Notes: generated by a model not told the origin, from the letters alone. Counted from the first letter of the stretch, positions 8,857 through 17,780 are shown. The stretch is DNA of 64,000 bases from Bradyrhizobium sp. CCGUVB4N (GCF_024199945.1 NZ_JANADP010000001.1:3844001-3908000); one strand, 5' to 3'. A program made the numbers and translations.

Positions 8857-9372
8857 ATGAACAGATCAGTCATCGTTTTCGCCAGTCTGACCTTCACTGG
8901 CGCGTTTCTGGTGAACGCGATCCAGGCAGGCCAAGCCTCATCTCCGTCGGTAAATCCAAGGCTCAACGCCAACGCCAAGATGATGGCCAGTCACAAGCGC
9001 GTGCAGTCGCATCGGCTTGTCGTTCAGGTCGACGTCAATGATCCGGCGATCATGAACCTCGCGTTGAACAACGTCAGCAACACGGTTCAGCACTATTCCG
9101 AAATCGGCCAGAAGGTCGAGGTCGAACTGGTGGCGTTCGGACCAGGGTTGCACATGCTGCGAGACGATACCTCGCCGGTGAAGGCACGCATCAAGTCCAT
9201 GAGCGAGACCATGCCCGAAGTCGCGTTCTCGGCATGCGGAAACACCAAAGAAAATATGGCGAAGACTGAAGCGAAGGATATCCCTCTCATTTCGCAGGCG
9301 AAGGTCACCAAATCCGGCGTGGTCCGGTTGATGGAACTGCAGGAGCAGGGCTGGAGCTACCTGCGCCCCTGA
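8857..9372 (+). CDS. Small exported DsrE/F-like protein
   Basis: This 171-residue protein begins with a signal peptide (MNRSVIVFASLTFTGAFLVNAIQAGQA). The body resembles the DsrE/DsrF fold: VVQVDVNDPAIMNLALNNVSN, VEVELVAFGPGLHML and the single Cys in FSACGNT, a place where this superfamily often carries its reactive Cys, followed by a C-terminal KSGVVRLMELQEQGWSYLRP. Exported stand-alone DsrE-like proteins of this type are common in proteobacteria and mostly uncharacterised. The gene is divergent from the coiled-coil operon (245-base gap) and convergent with the flippase gene. A sulfur-transfer role is possible but not shown. Confidence 0.7.
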   Translation: MNRSVIVFASLTFTGAFLVNAIQAGQASSPSVNPRLNANAKMMASHKRVQSHRLVVQVDVNDPAIMNLALNNVSNTVQHYSEIGQKVEVELVAFGPGLHMLRDDTSPVKARIKSMSETMPEVAFSACGNTKENMAKTEAKDIPLISQAKVTKSGVVRLMELQEQGWSYLRP

Positions 9373-9388
9373 AACGGGCGGTATGCGC

Positions 9389-9407
9389 GCCGGCGCCGAG
9401 CGCCGGC
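9389..9407. terminator. GC hairpin between convergent genes
   Basis: GCCGGCGC-cga-GCGCCGGC is a perfect 8-bp stem 16 bases after the DsrE-like gene's stop and 12 bases from the end of the convergent flippase gene. It lacks a T-run on either side. It may act as a bidirectional transcription stop or simply shield the 3' ends. Confidence 0.45.
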
Positions 9408-9419
9408 AGGCATGAGATC

Positions 9420-10835
9420 TCAGACCGACGCTTTGACGCGAACATCCGGCTTGACGCGAACATCCGGCCGCGCCGGAGCCTCTTCCTTGGCCGGAGCCTC
9501 TTCCTTGCGGTTCGACGCGAATAGCCCAAGGAACCCGGGCAGCAGCCGCAGATGCCGGAAGGTGAAGAAGGCCATGGCGATGTGCCAGATGATCAGCGCG
9601 GCTGAGCTCGCGATCGCAGCGCCGGTCAATCCAAGCCAATAGATGAATGCGATGCTGGCGAGGATGTTGAAGGCGGCACTTAGGGTCAGCAGGACGGCAG
9701 CCCCCCATTCGTGCTCGGTCATCGTCATGAGGAGCAGTAGGGATCCGAAGGCGGCTGCGACCACCTGACCCAGGAGCAGGATGCGCAGGGCGGATGCGCC
9801 GGCCACAAAATCCCTGCCGAACCAGGCCAGAAGTGGCTCGGCCACGATCGCCAGCCCGAGCGCGATGGCCACCGAGGTACAGAGGGTCCATAAAGCGGCC
9901 TTGGTCACGAGTGCCTGCAAGGTCGCGCGATCGTTCTTTGTGAAGAGGCTCGAAATGGTCGGTGCGAACAGCGTGTTGATCGCAGTGCGGGGCAATGCCA
10001 CCAGGAATGCGATATTGAAGACCAGGCTGTATATTCCGGCCTCCCTGGTTTCTCCGAACCATCCGAGCAGCACCACGCCGGCGCGGTTGAGGAGGGCTTC
10101 GGCCCCGGCGATGATCATGAACGGGATGGCAGTCTGCCGCCAGGTTGCGGGGGCGTATTGAGGCTCCGCCGCCCTGATTGCGTCCGGACACAATCTCCGA
10201 ACGGCTTGGCTGGCGAGCACGAGCCCGACGACGGCGCCGGCGACGCTTGCCATCATGATCCCCGGTGCCTGGATGCGTGATCCGAGGAAAAGACCGGCCA
10301 CGACGACAATGATCACAAGCAATCCGTCCCGCATCACGCGGTCGGGTATCAGTGCCGGAACAACGCCGCCGAAAGCGCGGACGATCGAGCAGCGTATCCA
10401 TAACAGCGCCAGAAGGGGAATGAGAACGAAGCCGACCAGAAAGGTGTTCGTCAACTCCGTCGAGAACGGCCTGGGCCAGATCTCGATAATGCATGCCCCG
10501 ATGAGCGCGACCAGAAGGCTTATGCCGAGTGAACGCCGCTCCGCGTATTGGATGACGCCTCGCGCAAGGCCGCTCGCCCCCATGGTCTGATACGCGGACA
10601 CGAAGCGCAAAAGTGCGATATCGAAACCGAGCGCGCAAAAATATGCGAGGATGGTTATCCACGCGATGACATAGGCGTAGACGCCGTAAGTGTGGGCGCC
10701 GACGATCCTGGCGATCAGGAGTTGCGCGCTGGCGGTTACGCCGGCGCTGGCAACATAGACTGAGAATGCTGCAGCTCCTCCGATTACCACTCGTCTGATC
10801 CGCGCGTGGCCAGCGCTCCGATCATGCATTTCCAT
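9420..10835 (-). CDS. Wzx-like polysaccharide flippase (MATE/MOP superfamily)
   Basis: This 471-residue polytopic inner-membrane protein has about twelve to fourteen hydrophobic segments and the typical start of Wzx proteins (GASAxxLLIARIVGAHTYGVYAYVIAWITILA). The family role is to flip the undecaprenyl-diphosphate-linked repeat unit to the periplasmic face. It is the last gene of the minus-strand wzx/wzy/wzc operon. The charged C-terminal tail is unusual: it contains two six-residue tandem duplications (KEEAPA-type and RPDVRV/KPDVRV) encoded by two tandem 18-base repeats. Start ATG at 10835; ATG at 10829 is also possible. Confidence 0.85.
   Translation of the reverse strand: MEMHDRSAGHARIRRVVIGGAAAFSVYVASAGVTASAQLLIARIVGAHTYGVYAYVIAWITILAYFCALGFDIALLRFVSAYQTMGASGLARGVIQYAERRSLGISLLVALIGACIIEIWPRPFSTELTNTFLVGFVLIPLLALLWIRCSIVRAFGGVVPALIPDRVMRDGLLVIIVVVAGLFLGSRIQAPGIMMASVAGAVVGLVLASQAVRRLCPDAIRAAEPQYAPATWRQTAIPFMIIAGAEALLNRAGVVLLGWFGETREAGIYSLVFNIAFLVALPRTAINTLFAPTISSLFTKNDRATLQALVTKAALWTLCTSVAIALGLAIVAEPLLAWFGRDFVAGASALRILLLGQVVAAAFGSLLLLMTMTEHEWGAAVLLTLSAAFNILASIAFIYWLGLTGAAIASSAALIIWHIAMAFFTFRHLRLLPGFLGLFASNRKEEAPAKEEAPARPDVRVKPDVRVKASV
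9433..9508. repeat. Two adjacent 18-bp tandem duplications in the flippase 3' end
   Basis: TTGACGCGAACATCCGGC occurs twice back to back at 9433-9450 and 9451-9468. A different 18-mer, CCGGAGCCTCTTCCTTGG, occurs at 9473-9490 and again with one change at 9491-9508. Both keep the reading frame and each adds six residues to the flippase C-terminus. Slippage could change the copy number without a frameshift. Confidence 0.85.
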
Positions 10836-10893
10836 TTTCTGTCCTTGCAGTACTGGCTTACTGAACGCTCTGAAATTCAGGTCTAAAAACGAC

Positions 10894-11718
10894 TTAAGGA
10901 AAGTGCTTCAACAGGGAGTGGTCCGAGATGTTGGCTTCGAGAATCGCTGGTTTGACAGTGGCGCGCTTCTGTTGCTCGGCGATGACCACAATCTGCCGTT
11001 CCAGCTGCTCGACGGCAGCGGCGAGAGATGATCGATCGAGCGACGAGATGCTCACGACGTTCCTGCCTTTCTTGCGCAGCACCTCGTGCAGGACGTCGAT
11101 GATGCTGCGTGAATTGAGGCTGGTTTCCACGTCCAGCTCGAGCATCTGTTCGAACGGTCCCCCGAGACGATGTCGGTCGCGGAGCCGCTCCTCGAGCAGC
11201 TTGGTGGGTGCGTCGAGGCGGACCAGGATGTCCGGTTCGGGGACAAAATCGAGCGCATACGAGATCAGGGCTTCGTCGGCAATGCCGCAAAGCAGTGCCA
11301 GAGAGCAGATCGCCTGGACGAATGCCTGATCGAACAGGACGATGTGCGCAATGGTGGACCTGCGAAACCAGGCATGCGACAGCCTGGACATGTATTGCAG
11401 CAGTCTGAGCGAAGAGAGCGTGTTGGATGGCGGAAGTATCCTGATCAGATTCAACGCCGTCCCGAGATCGCGTGAAATCCCCCGCGGTCGGAACATCATG
11501 GAAACCAGCTCCGCCAGCGGACGCGTCAGGCGCCGCGTCGTGAAGGATATCGTTCGAAGGGCCGTCGATGGTGTGACGGTCTCGCTTGATGCGCGCTCCG
11601 CCGGCCGATGGCTGAGCACGAGGTCCACGGTGTAGTCGCGCTCGCGCAGACGTGCCGCAAGAGTACGTGCAAGAGTGGTCTTGCCGGCACCTGGAGGACC
11701 GAAAAACTCGATGATCAT
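10894..11718 (-). CDS. P-loop NTPase/kinase-like protein in polysaccharide operon
   Basis: This 274-residue protein begins directly with a Walker A motif, MIIEFFGPPGAGKTTLARTLAARL. The rest resembles AAA/nucleoside-kinase-like proteins of polysaccharide loci: VLFDQAFVQAICSLALLCG, a Walker-B-like region, then PEPDILVRLDAPTKLLEERLRDR (a thymidylate-kinase-like lid with Arg pairs). No membrane segment is visible. It lies between the nucleotidyltransferase-kinase fusion gene (52-base gap) and the flippase gene. It probably phosphorylates a small molecule or sugar; the substrate is unknown. Confidence 0.65.
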   Translation of the reverse strand: MIIEFFGPPGAGKTTLARTLAARLRERDYTVDLVLSHRPAERASSETVTPSTALRTISFTTRRLTRPLAELVSMMFRPRGISRDLGTALNLIRILPPSNTLSSLRLLQYMSRLSHAWFRRSTIAHIVLFDQAFVQAICSLALLCGIADEALISYALDFVPEPDILVRLDAPTKLLEERLRDRHRLGGPFEQMLELDVETSLNSRSIIDVLHEVLRKKGRNVVSISSLDRSSLAAAVEQLERQIVVIAEQQKRATVKPAILEANISDHSLLKHFP

Positions 11719-11770
11719 ATCCGAACTCAGACAAATGAAATGATTGAATTGAACCGTTCCGTCGTTTGCC

Positions 11771-13303
11771 CTAGAGGATCCGCCATACCTCCTTCTTCAC
11801 CGCGCGAATGACATCGGCTAAAGGCTGTTGGGCGTCGATCGAGATGACGCGCGCGCCGGAAAACGCCAGTCGCGGGATAGCCGCGATACGCTGCGTGATC
11901 ACCGCAGGATCCATGTCGGGTTCGCGTCTGGCGCAAACCTCCGGCGGAACCACCAGCTTGATCACGATATCCGGTGGAAGGCGCTCGGCAAGCGAATAGG
12001 CTTTGGCTTCAAATCGGCGTAGCCAGGACGGAATCCCGACCAGACGCGGCATCAGCGGACCTTCGTTGAAGCCGGCGATCTCGTTCTGGGGATATCGATC
12101 CGTGACCACGACAAGTCCCCGACGGGCCCCGCGATGCGCGGCCGACAGCTTGGACCGCTTTTCGATGGCCGTGGCCGTCGCCCAGATCGCCATGAGAGCG
12201 CTGTACACGCGGCTCGGTGGTCGATCCGAGATCTTGCCATGCGATGAGCCTTTCGGCTTGGTCTTGAACAACGGCGTGATCAGGGGGACCATCAGCTTGA
12301 GCGGCCACAGTATGAGGGAAGGGCGGCCTGCTCCGGTACCGAAATAGATCGGAACGACGTCCATTTCCTCGCCGAGCCACTGCCGAAGTGTCGCGACAAT
12401 GGTCGATTTCCCACTGCCGTCGACGCCGATGACGGCCACGACGTGCCCACCACCCGGAGCGCGTCGGCTCCAAGGCCGCGGCGCCCAGAGAAAGCGCTTG
12501 TTCAGGTACCCGGCGACGAGGTGTGTGGCGCGCGTCGCGCTTCGCAGGCCTGCCTCGAGATCGTTGTAGGTCCGGTGCGGCGCGAAGTGCTTTCGGATAC
12601 GCCGCCGCAGATGACGCTGATGTTCCAGCGCCGGCTGGCAATAAAGGGCATCGGCGACCATGTCGGCCAGATCGCCGCCCAGAAGCTCAGCCGCGCGCCT
12701 TCTGAGCGCCGCGCGAGGAATCCGGCCTGCGAGGTCCGCGCGGTCAAGTTCAAATTTGCGCGTCATTGCCTGCCAGTTGCGGAGCACGACAGGATCCGAT
12801 CGCCGCAGTTCGAGGCAGCCGCGTACGATCAGCAGCAATGCCTCGTCCACGGGCTCCAGGATGCGGATCGGCAGCTCCGGATGAGCAATCGCGCGCTTCG
12901 CCAGGGCCTCTTCCCACGGCAGGTGGTAGTTCTTGAGCAGGCTGGCGCCGGCGACCAGTCGAACGTGCAGATGAACATGCACGATCCGGCCGCTCGGTTC
13001 ATCATGGCCGAGATAGCTCATGACCGACGGATGGTCACGATAGGCGACGTCGGGAAAGAGCTTGAGACCGCGCTCGAGGAGGATGGCCTGAGCGCGATGC
13101 TGATCCCGTTTTGCGACGAGCAGATCGAGATCTCCGTCGCCGGTCAGGCCGCGGTGAATTCGATTGCTGCTCTTCCAGTAGACGTAGGTGATGTCGTGCC
13201 GATCAAAGTCGTGCAACACAGTGAGAATCAACTGCAGGGTGGCGCTGTCGGTGGCCGGGCCACCGGTCGGGTCTGTTCTGTGCAGGGCATCCTGTCTCAT
13301 CAT
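11771..13303 (-). CDS. Nucleotidyltransferase-like and thymidylate-kinase-like fusion protein
   Basis: The 510-residue protein joins two parts. Residues ~20-240 resemble a nucleotidyltransferase fold with the acidic motif GDGDLDLLV after YVYWKSSNRI. Residues ~285-510 resemble a thymidylate kinase: Walker A GVDGSGKST, the DRY-type motif VVVTDRYPQNEIAG, and LPPDIVIKLVVPPEVCARREPDMD as a lid-like region. The start at 13303 was chosen because it overlaps the Wzc stop in ATGA, which removes about 22 doubtful upstream residues. Such fusions occur in exopolysaccharide loci but their substrate is not established. Activation or phosphorylation of a sugar, or phosphate decoration of the polymer, are possible jobs. 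Confidence 0.65.
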   Translation of the reverse strand: MMRQDALHRTDPTGGPATDSATLQLILTVLHDFDRHDITYVYWKSSNRIHRGLTGDGDLDLLVAKRDQHRAQAILLERGLKLFPDVAYRDHPSVMSYLGHDEPSGRIVHVHLHVRLVAGASLLKNYHLPWEEALAKRAIAHPELPIRILEPVDEALLLIVRGCLELRRSDPVVLRNWQAMTRKFELDRADLAGRIPRAALRRRAAELLGGDLADMVADALYCQPALEHQRHLRRRIRKHFAPHRTYNDLEAGLRSATRATHLVAGYLNKRFLWAPRPWSRRAPGGGHVVAVIGVDGSGKSTIVATLRQWLGEEMDVVPIYFGTGAGRPSLILWPLKLMVPLITPLFKTKPKGSSHGKISDRPPSRVYSALMAIWATATAIEKRSKLSAAHRGARRGLVVVTDRYPQNEIAGFNEGPLMPRLVGIPSWLRRFEAKAYSLAERLPPDIVIKLVVPPEVCARREPDMDPAVITQRIAAIPRLAFSGARVISIDAQQPLADVIRAVKKEVWRIL

Positions 13304-15282
13304 TCGTGCCCTTTCCCCGCGAACGATCTTGCAAGGTGCAGCGCTTGAATCCCGATCTCCTGCATCCATCGAAATGGAAAAGAGGCGATCGCGAGGAGGC
13401 GTTGACGCAGGCCGGCGCGAGGCGCCTCTGCAGCGCCGACAGAAAATTCGCTCGCATCGCCATAGCCGTATTGCGCATGCTTCTTGAGATCGACCTGTGT
13501 CGCGATGGCCGCTGCAAAGTCACTGCGGTCGTTGCCGAAGCGCCCGCCGCCGCGAAGGAGATCCAGCGCATTTTGAGCGACTTCCCGTCTCGTGCTTCCC
13601 CATTCGACGACGAAGAGAAGCTTGTCGGCGATCGAGGGGAGCAAGCGGGCCTCAATGGCCGCAAGCACGGGCGGACCATCGATGATCACGCAATCGTAGC
13701 GGTCGCGCAGTTGGCGAATGAGTTCGGCGATCTGTTCGACGGCGCCGATTGGGTCAAGTCGATAGCCGGGTATCCGGACGTAGTCGAAGCCGGCCTGGGG
13801 AATGTGCCGGATCGAGTCCGCCAGCGATCGGTGCTGCAGACCGACGATTTGGCGCTCGCCGGCGTTGTCGAATTCGGTCACGCGCATGCCTCTGTGAAGG
13901 TCGATGCCGATCAGGAGCGCACGGCGCCCAAGCAGACCGACATAGGCCGACAGGCCCCGGGCGAGCGTGGTCTTGCCTTCGCCGGCGATGCTGGAGGTGA
14001 TCAGGATCGTTTTTGCATGGCCGGGCTCGGCCAGACGTAACGTTGCGGCCGCGGACCGGAGCGCTTCCGCGTACGGCGAGAATGGCTTGACCCGAATATA
14101 ATCTCCGGAGTCAGTGAGGTGGTTCGTGGGTATTTGCGGGACCAGGCCGACGCAGGAGAGGCCGAACGCGTCGGCGATTTCCTTCTCGCTGCGCAGCGTC
14201 TTGTCGAGCCGTTCCTGGATGAGGGCGATGAAGCTCCCGCAGATGAGCGAGACGATCAGGGCGGGGAGCACGAACAGGATCGGATTCGGCGAGCTCGGTC
14301 GCGACGGCGGAGAGGCGAGCGAGAGGATGCTGACGTCCGGGTTGACGAGCTCTTCCTGTTCGCGGATCTCCTTCTGGCGCTGGAGAAGACTTGCGTAAAG
14401 CTGTGCGCTGGCGGCGGTTCGGCGTTCGAGTTCGCGCGGGTCGGCGCCAGGCGCCTGGTCTTCGCCGCCGGCATTGCGGCCCGCATCGGTGCGCCGCTGG
14501 ATGGCCTGGTGCAGGGCCGCACTGGTCCGCTCGATGTCGGCCTTGACCGTCGCCATTCGTTCGTCGAGCCGGGCCAGTTCGCCGCGGGTGTAGGCCCGTT
14601 GCTGCTCGGCGTTGCTCTGAACGTAGAGTTCGACGATCCGGTTGACGATGTCGGCGGCCCTCTCGGGGGTCGTCCACTGGAAGGTGACGTTGATGATGCG
14701 TGAGCGGCGTTCCTGGAGAACCTGAAGGCGACGCTGGAGATCGTCGAACTGCAGGCCTGCATCGGCTCGCCTGTGATGGAAGAGCGGTCCAATCCAGATA
14801 CCGAGCCGTCGCTTGAGCTCCTTCAGGCCGAATGGACCAGCCTCGCCGCTCTCGGCCTGAGCGGGTTTTGGCGCGACAGCCGGGTCCACTTCGACGCTGG
14901 ATGCCAACCCGTGAAACTTTGGATCGCTCCGAAAGCTGTCGAGAACGTGGCGCAGGTGATAGGGGGACGTCAGCATGGTCACCTGAGTGTCGACGGCCTG
15001 CTGCAGCGCCTCGGGACTGAGGGGCGAGCCGCCCTGAACCTGGACGACCTGCGCGGTCGCCGTGTATTTGGGCGTGATGAGCACGCCGGCGATGCCGGCC
15101 AGCATCGCTCCCACGCCTGCGATGGTGAGGATGAACTTGCGCCGCCGGCGCAGGGTCCCGATCACCTGCTGGAAGCCGGGTTCGGATGCGGTCGTGGCCT
15201 GGTCGTCCTGCCGCGGGCCTTCGTAGTCAGGCCTTAATGGTATGCTGTCGGCGATGAGACCCGTCTTGTCCATCAATTGCAT
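13300..15282 (-). CDS. Polysaccharide co-polymerase/tyrosine-kinase-like protein, Wzc/ExoP-like
   Basis: This 660-residue inner-membrane protein sets chain length and couples polymerisation to export. It has a Wzz domain with a first membrane segment (FILTIAGVGAMLAGIAGVLI, residues ~50-70), periplasmic coiled coils (residues ~215-310) and a second segment (ILFVLPALIVSLICGSFIALI, ~325-345). The cytoplasmic ATPase domain has Walker A SSIAGEGKTT, a Walker A'-like LLIGIDLHRG and Walker B CVIIDGPPVL. The Walker A' motif has lost its first Asp compared with the usual LLIDADLRRP. The Tyr-rich C-terminal cluster of BY-kinases is absent; only QYGYGD remains near residue 617. A strong GGGAGG precedes the ATG. 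The stop overlaps the next start (ATGA). Confidence 0.88.
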   Translation of the reverse strand: MQLMDKTGLIADSIPLRPDYEGPRQDDQATTASEPGFQQVIGTLRRRRKFILTIAGVGAMLAGIAGVLITPKYTATAQVVQVQGGSPLSPEALQQAVDTQVTMLTSPYHLRHVLDSFRSDPKFHGLASSVEVDPAVAPKPAQAESGEAGPFGLKELKRRLGIWIGPLFHHRRADAGLQFDDLQRRLQVLQERRSRIINVTFQWTTPERAADIVNRIVELYVQSNAEQQRAYTRGELARLDERMATVKADIERTSAALHQAIQRRTDAGRNAGGEDQAPGADPRELERRTAASAQLYASLLQRQKEIREQEELVNPDVSILSLASPPSRPSSPNPILFVLPALIVSLICGSFIALIQERLDKTLRSEKEIADAFGLSCVGLVPQIPTNHLTDSGDYIRVKPFSPYAEALRSAAATLRLAEPGHAKTILITSSIAGEGKTTLARGLSAYVGLLGRRALLIGIDLHRGMRVTEFDNAGERQIVGLQHRSLADSIRHIPQAGFDYVRIPGYRLDPIGAVEQIAELIRQLRDRYDCVIIDGPPVLAAIEARLLPSIADKLLFVVEWGSTRREVAQNALDLLRGGGRFGNDRSDFAAAIATQVDLKKHAQYGYGDASEFSVGAAEAPRAGLRQRLLAIASFPFRWMQEIGIQALHLARSFAGKGHE

Positions 15283-15315
15283 CCGTACCTCCCTGCCATC
15301 GGTCCATCCTCGCGA

Positions 15316-16779
15316 TCAGCTCGGTCTCGAGCCCAGTTGGCTCGCGCCGTATGCGGGTCGCGGGCGTGGAAGAGAGCGGCCCCAAGCGTTCGCGAGGCGA
15401 GCATGGCCGCGCAATGCGTTGCCTCTGGCGATCGGTCGCTGCTGGCTCGCCGGCATCGGCTTTGCCACCAGGCAAACGGCGATCACAAACCAGAAGATGG
15501 GATGTCGAAGCAGGAAGGTGGCGATGGCGTAGATGCAGAGGCCGCACAGCAATGTCGGCAAGCCTGCTTCACCGGTCGCATAGGCGCACCTGAAAGCGGT
15601 TACCAGGAGCCAGACGAAGCTCAACACGACCAGGAGCCCGCCCTGGGTAAACAGGTCGAGCATCGTGTTGTGCGCCTCGAAGTTCGGCACGAACGAGGGC
15701 TTGGGGTGTTCGACAAACTCGGGATGGACCGTATCCAGCTTCCTTGCCGAGACGATTGATGTCGGAATTTCGAGATGCGGACCAGGGCCAAGGCCGAGCA
15801 TGCCGGATTGGATCCCGCGCTTGATGGCTTGGCTCCAGAGCGCAAATCTTAGTTCCGTCTTCTCCTTGGTTTGCTCGGGGTTGTCGCGTGCCATCGACTT
15901 GGCGAGGTCGCCGGCTTCGACCGCAATCGAATAGGCCAGCGGCGCCATCGAAATCACGATCCCGGGCAACGCCAGCACAACCACCCAGGCGAACGCCGAA
16001 CGAAAGCTGATCTGCCGCGCCCGCGAGAACAGCCAGGTTCGGCACTTGAACGCCAGGAGCAGGGGGCCGGCCAGCACGAAAATGAGCGTAAACGAATCGC
16101 TCCCGGTGATCCGGCCCGTGTAGACGGGGATAATGGCGCAGGCGAGAGCGCCGATCCTCGAACCACGCGTGGTGGACGTTTCGGCGAGATGAATCGATAG
16201 AAATCCAAGCACCATGCAGAGGACTGCAAGTTGATGCGGATTTGACGACCAGCCTCGGAATTGATCCCACCACATCGGATCGACCGAAGGAAGATTGTAG
16301 AAGCCCCAGGCGTCGGCCAGTTGTGCGAGAATGACCGGCGTGCCGAGTCCACACAGAAGCCAGGTGATGCGACGCAGCCGGGCCTCGGGGTGCGGCCCGA
16401 TCACGGTTAGGCAGCTGATGGCGGCCAACAGGGGATAGGCCATGACATCGTGCATGAACCACACGGGGTCGTGCTCGTCGCCGATGAGCTTTGCCGTCAG
16501 CGTTCCGAGGCTCTGCGCAAGGGTGAACAGCGACCAGAACAACAGGAGCCGCGACAGAGCCGGCGTCAGCACGAGGTTGGCGCGCGCCGCTTCGCGGCCG
16601 AGTATGAGGGTCACCCAGATGATCAGACAGAGTTCGCCCGGCCCGACCGGCAGGCCCGCGACCCGCAATTGGGAAGCGGGTGTCAGCAGCAGCCCAAATG
16701 CGAACAAGGTGTCCAGGATCATCTGCCCGTGTCCGTCTTTCGCGCACCGAGGCGCGAGCATGTGCCGCGCCATCGACAT
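15316..16779 (-). CDS. Wzy-like polysaccharide polymerase / O-antigen ligase family
   Basis: This 487-residue polytopic membrane protein has about ten to twelve hydrophobic segments and a large periplasmic loop containing the family-type stretch GIQSGMLGLGPGPHLE and, further on, FEAHNTMLDLFTQGGLLVVLSF (the H-N-x-x-L pattern of the Wzy_C/WaaL superfamily). In this operon it most likely polymerises lipid-linked repeat units in the periplasm. ATG at 16779 (preceded by GGAAAG) is used; ATG at 16722, just before the first membrane segment, is an alternative that would remove 19 residues. It lies 33 bases upstream of the Wzc gene. Confidence 0.85.
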   Translation of the reverse strand: MSMARHMLAPRCAKDGHGQMILDTLFAFGLLLTPASQLRVAGLPVGPGELCLIIWVTLILGREAARANLVLTPALSRLLLFWSLFTLAQSLGTLTAKLIGDEHDPVWFMHDVMAYPLLAAISCLTVIGPHPEARLRRITWLLCGLGTPVILAQLADAWGFYNLPSVDPMWWDQFRGWSSNPHQLAVLCMVLGFLSIHLAETSTTRGSRIGALACAIIPVYTGRITGSDSFTLIFVLAGPLLLAFKCRTWLFSRARQISFRSAFAWVVVLALPGIVISMAPLAYSIAVEAGDLAKSMARDNPEQTKEKTELRFALWSQAIKRGIQSGMLGLGPGPHLEIPTSIVSARKLDTVHPEFVEHPKPSFVPNFEAHNTMLDLFTQGGLLVVLSFVWLLVTAFRCAYATGEAGLPTLLCGLCIYAIATFLLRHPIFWFVIAVCLVAKPMPASQQRPIARGNALRGHARLANAWGRSLPRPRPAYGASQLGSRPS

Positions 16780-16823
16780 GCTTTCCGATTACCGCGCGGT
16801 CGACCCCTCTCCATGGCCAGCCT

Positions 16824-17735
16824 TCAATTCGTCCGGTTCAGAGCGATTGAGTTTTGATTGCGGCGCAAGAACACCGCCTGCAACTCCTGCGACCCCGCGA
16901 GGGCTGAATCTCCGTTCTGCGATCCCCAGCTATAGGCGAAGTCGAAGACGGGGGCCGGTATGAGCGCGTCCCAGCGCAGGAATATCTGGTGCATCTGACT
17001 TGCGCTCGGCAGCACGTATCGGCCGCCGCCGTCATCGATCCAGCGGCCGCCGCCAAAGGTCTGGTACACCGGGACCATGTTGTCGCGGGGAATTCCAGCG
17101 GCTTCGGCTGCAGCGACATAGCGATCGATCTGATGATAGTCGCAGCCGTTCAATTCGGTCCGGCACGGATAGGGATCGATCCCGAACAGATCGACATGCG
17201 AATTGGCGGGGTTGTAGGTGTCCTTGAAGGATGGCGTTCGCGACGACGTCATCGTCATGAGAAGGATGAATGTCTTCGCGCCCGGCACGTTGGCATGTAT
17301 CCAGTCCGACTCGGCCTTGAGATTGTCAGCCGTGCAGAGCGAAAAATGCTTCCCGGTCGGATCCGGGTCGTCCATCAAATAGAAGCCGAACAGTTTTTCA
17401 TTGCCGATGTAGGGGCTGACTGCGTCCATGAATTTCGCGTCTGCGCCGTTGCATTGGCCGATCCACACGAGGCCCCTGACGCCGTCAGGCAATGAGTCCA
17501 ATTGCGCCGGGCTGCTGACGTCGGCCAGATTGAAGCCGGCGACGGAGGGAACGTAGTTACCAGCGGGGTCGAAGTTGCCGTTGGAGGCGAAATGCAGCGC
17601 TGCCCTGGAGCTCGCGCGCGTCGGCGCGTCGAAGGCCAGACCTTGCAGGAGTAACGCACCGGTGGCCATAAAACATGCCACCACAAACCATGCTACATAT
17701 GGAGCACGTGCAAATGTCCTTACAGGACGCCGCAT
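16824..17735 (-). CDS. Membrane-anchored glycosidase-like TIM-barrel protein, paralogue of 169-1350
   Basis: This 303-residue protein has an N-terminal anchor or signal (APYVAWFVVACFMATGALLLQGLAF, residues 11-35). It then has the same globular domain as the protein at 169-1350: LHFASNGNFDPAGNYVPSVAGFNLADVSS, FYLMDDPDPTGKH, DLFGIDPYPCR, VPVYQTFGGGRW and FAYSWGSQNGD. Where the paralogue has KDEPDP, this one has MDDPDP, so a candidate acidic catalytic residue is Asp instead of Glu. GAGG seven bases upstream supports the start. It lies inside the polysaccharide operon between GT4 and Wzy, so trimming, modification or binding of the polymer in the periplasm is plausible. Confidence 0.7.
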   Translation of the reverse strand: MRRPVRTFARAPYVAWFVVACFMATGALLLQGLAFDAPTRASSRAALHFASNGNFDPAGNYVPSVAGFNLADVSSPAQLDSLPDGVRGLVWIGQCNGADAKFMDAVSPYIGNEKLFGFYLMDDPDPTGKHFSLCTADNLKAESDWIHANVPGAKTFILLMTMTSSRTPSFKDTYNPANSHVDLFGIDPYPCRTELNGCDYHQIDRYVAAAEAAGIPRDNMVPVYQTFGGGRWIDDGGGRYVLPSASQMHQIFLRWDALIPAPVFDFAYSWGSQNGDSALAGSQELQAVFLRRNQNSIALNRTN

Positions 17736-17780
17736 GTCGCATCCTCGGTTGTCGATCCGAGCCTCTCGTTGCTGAGTGGG

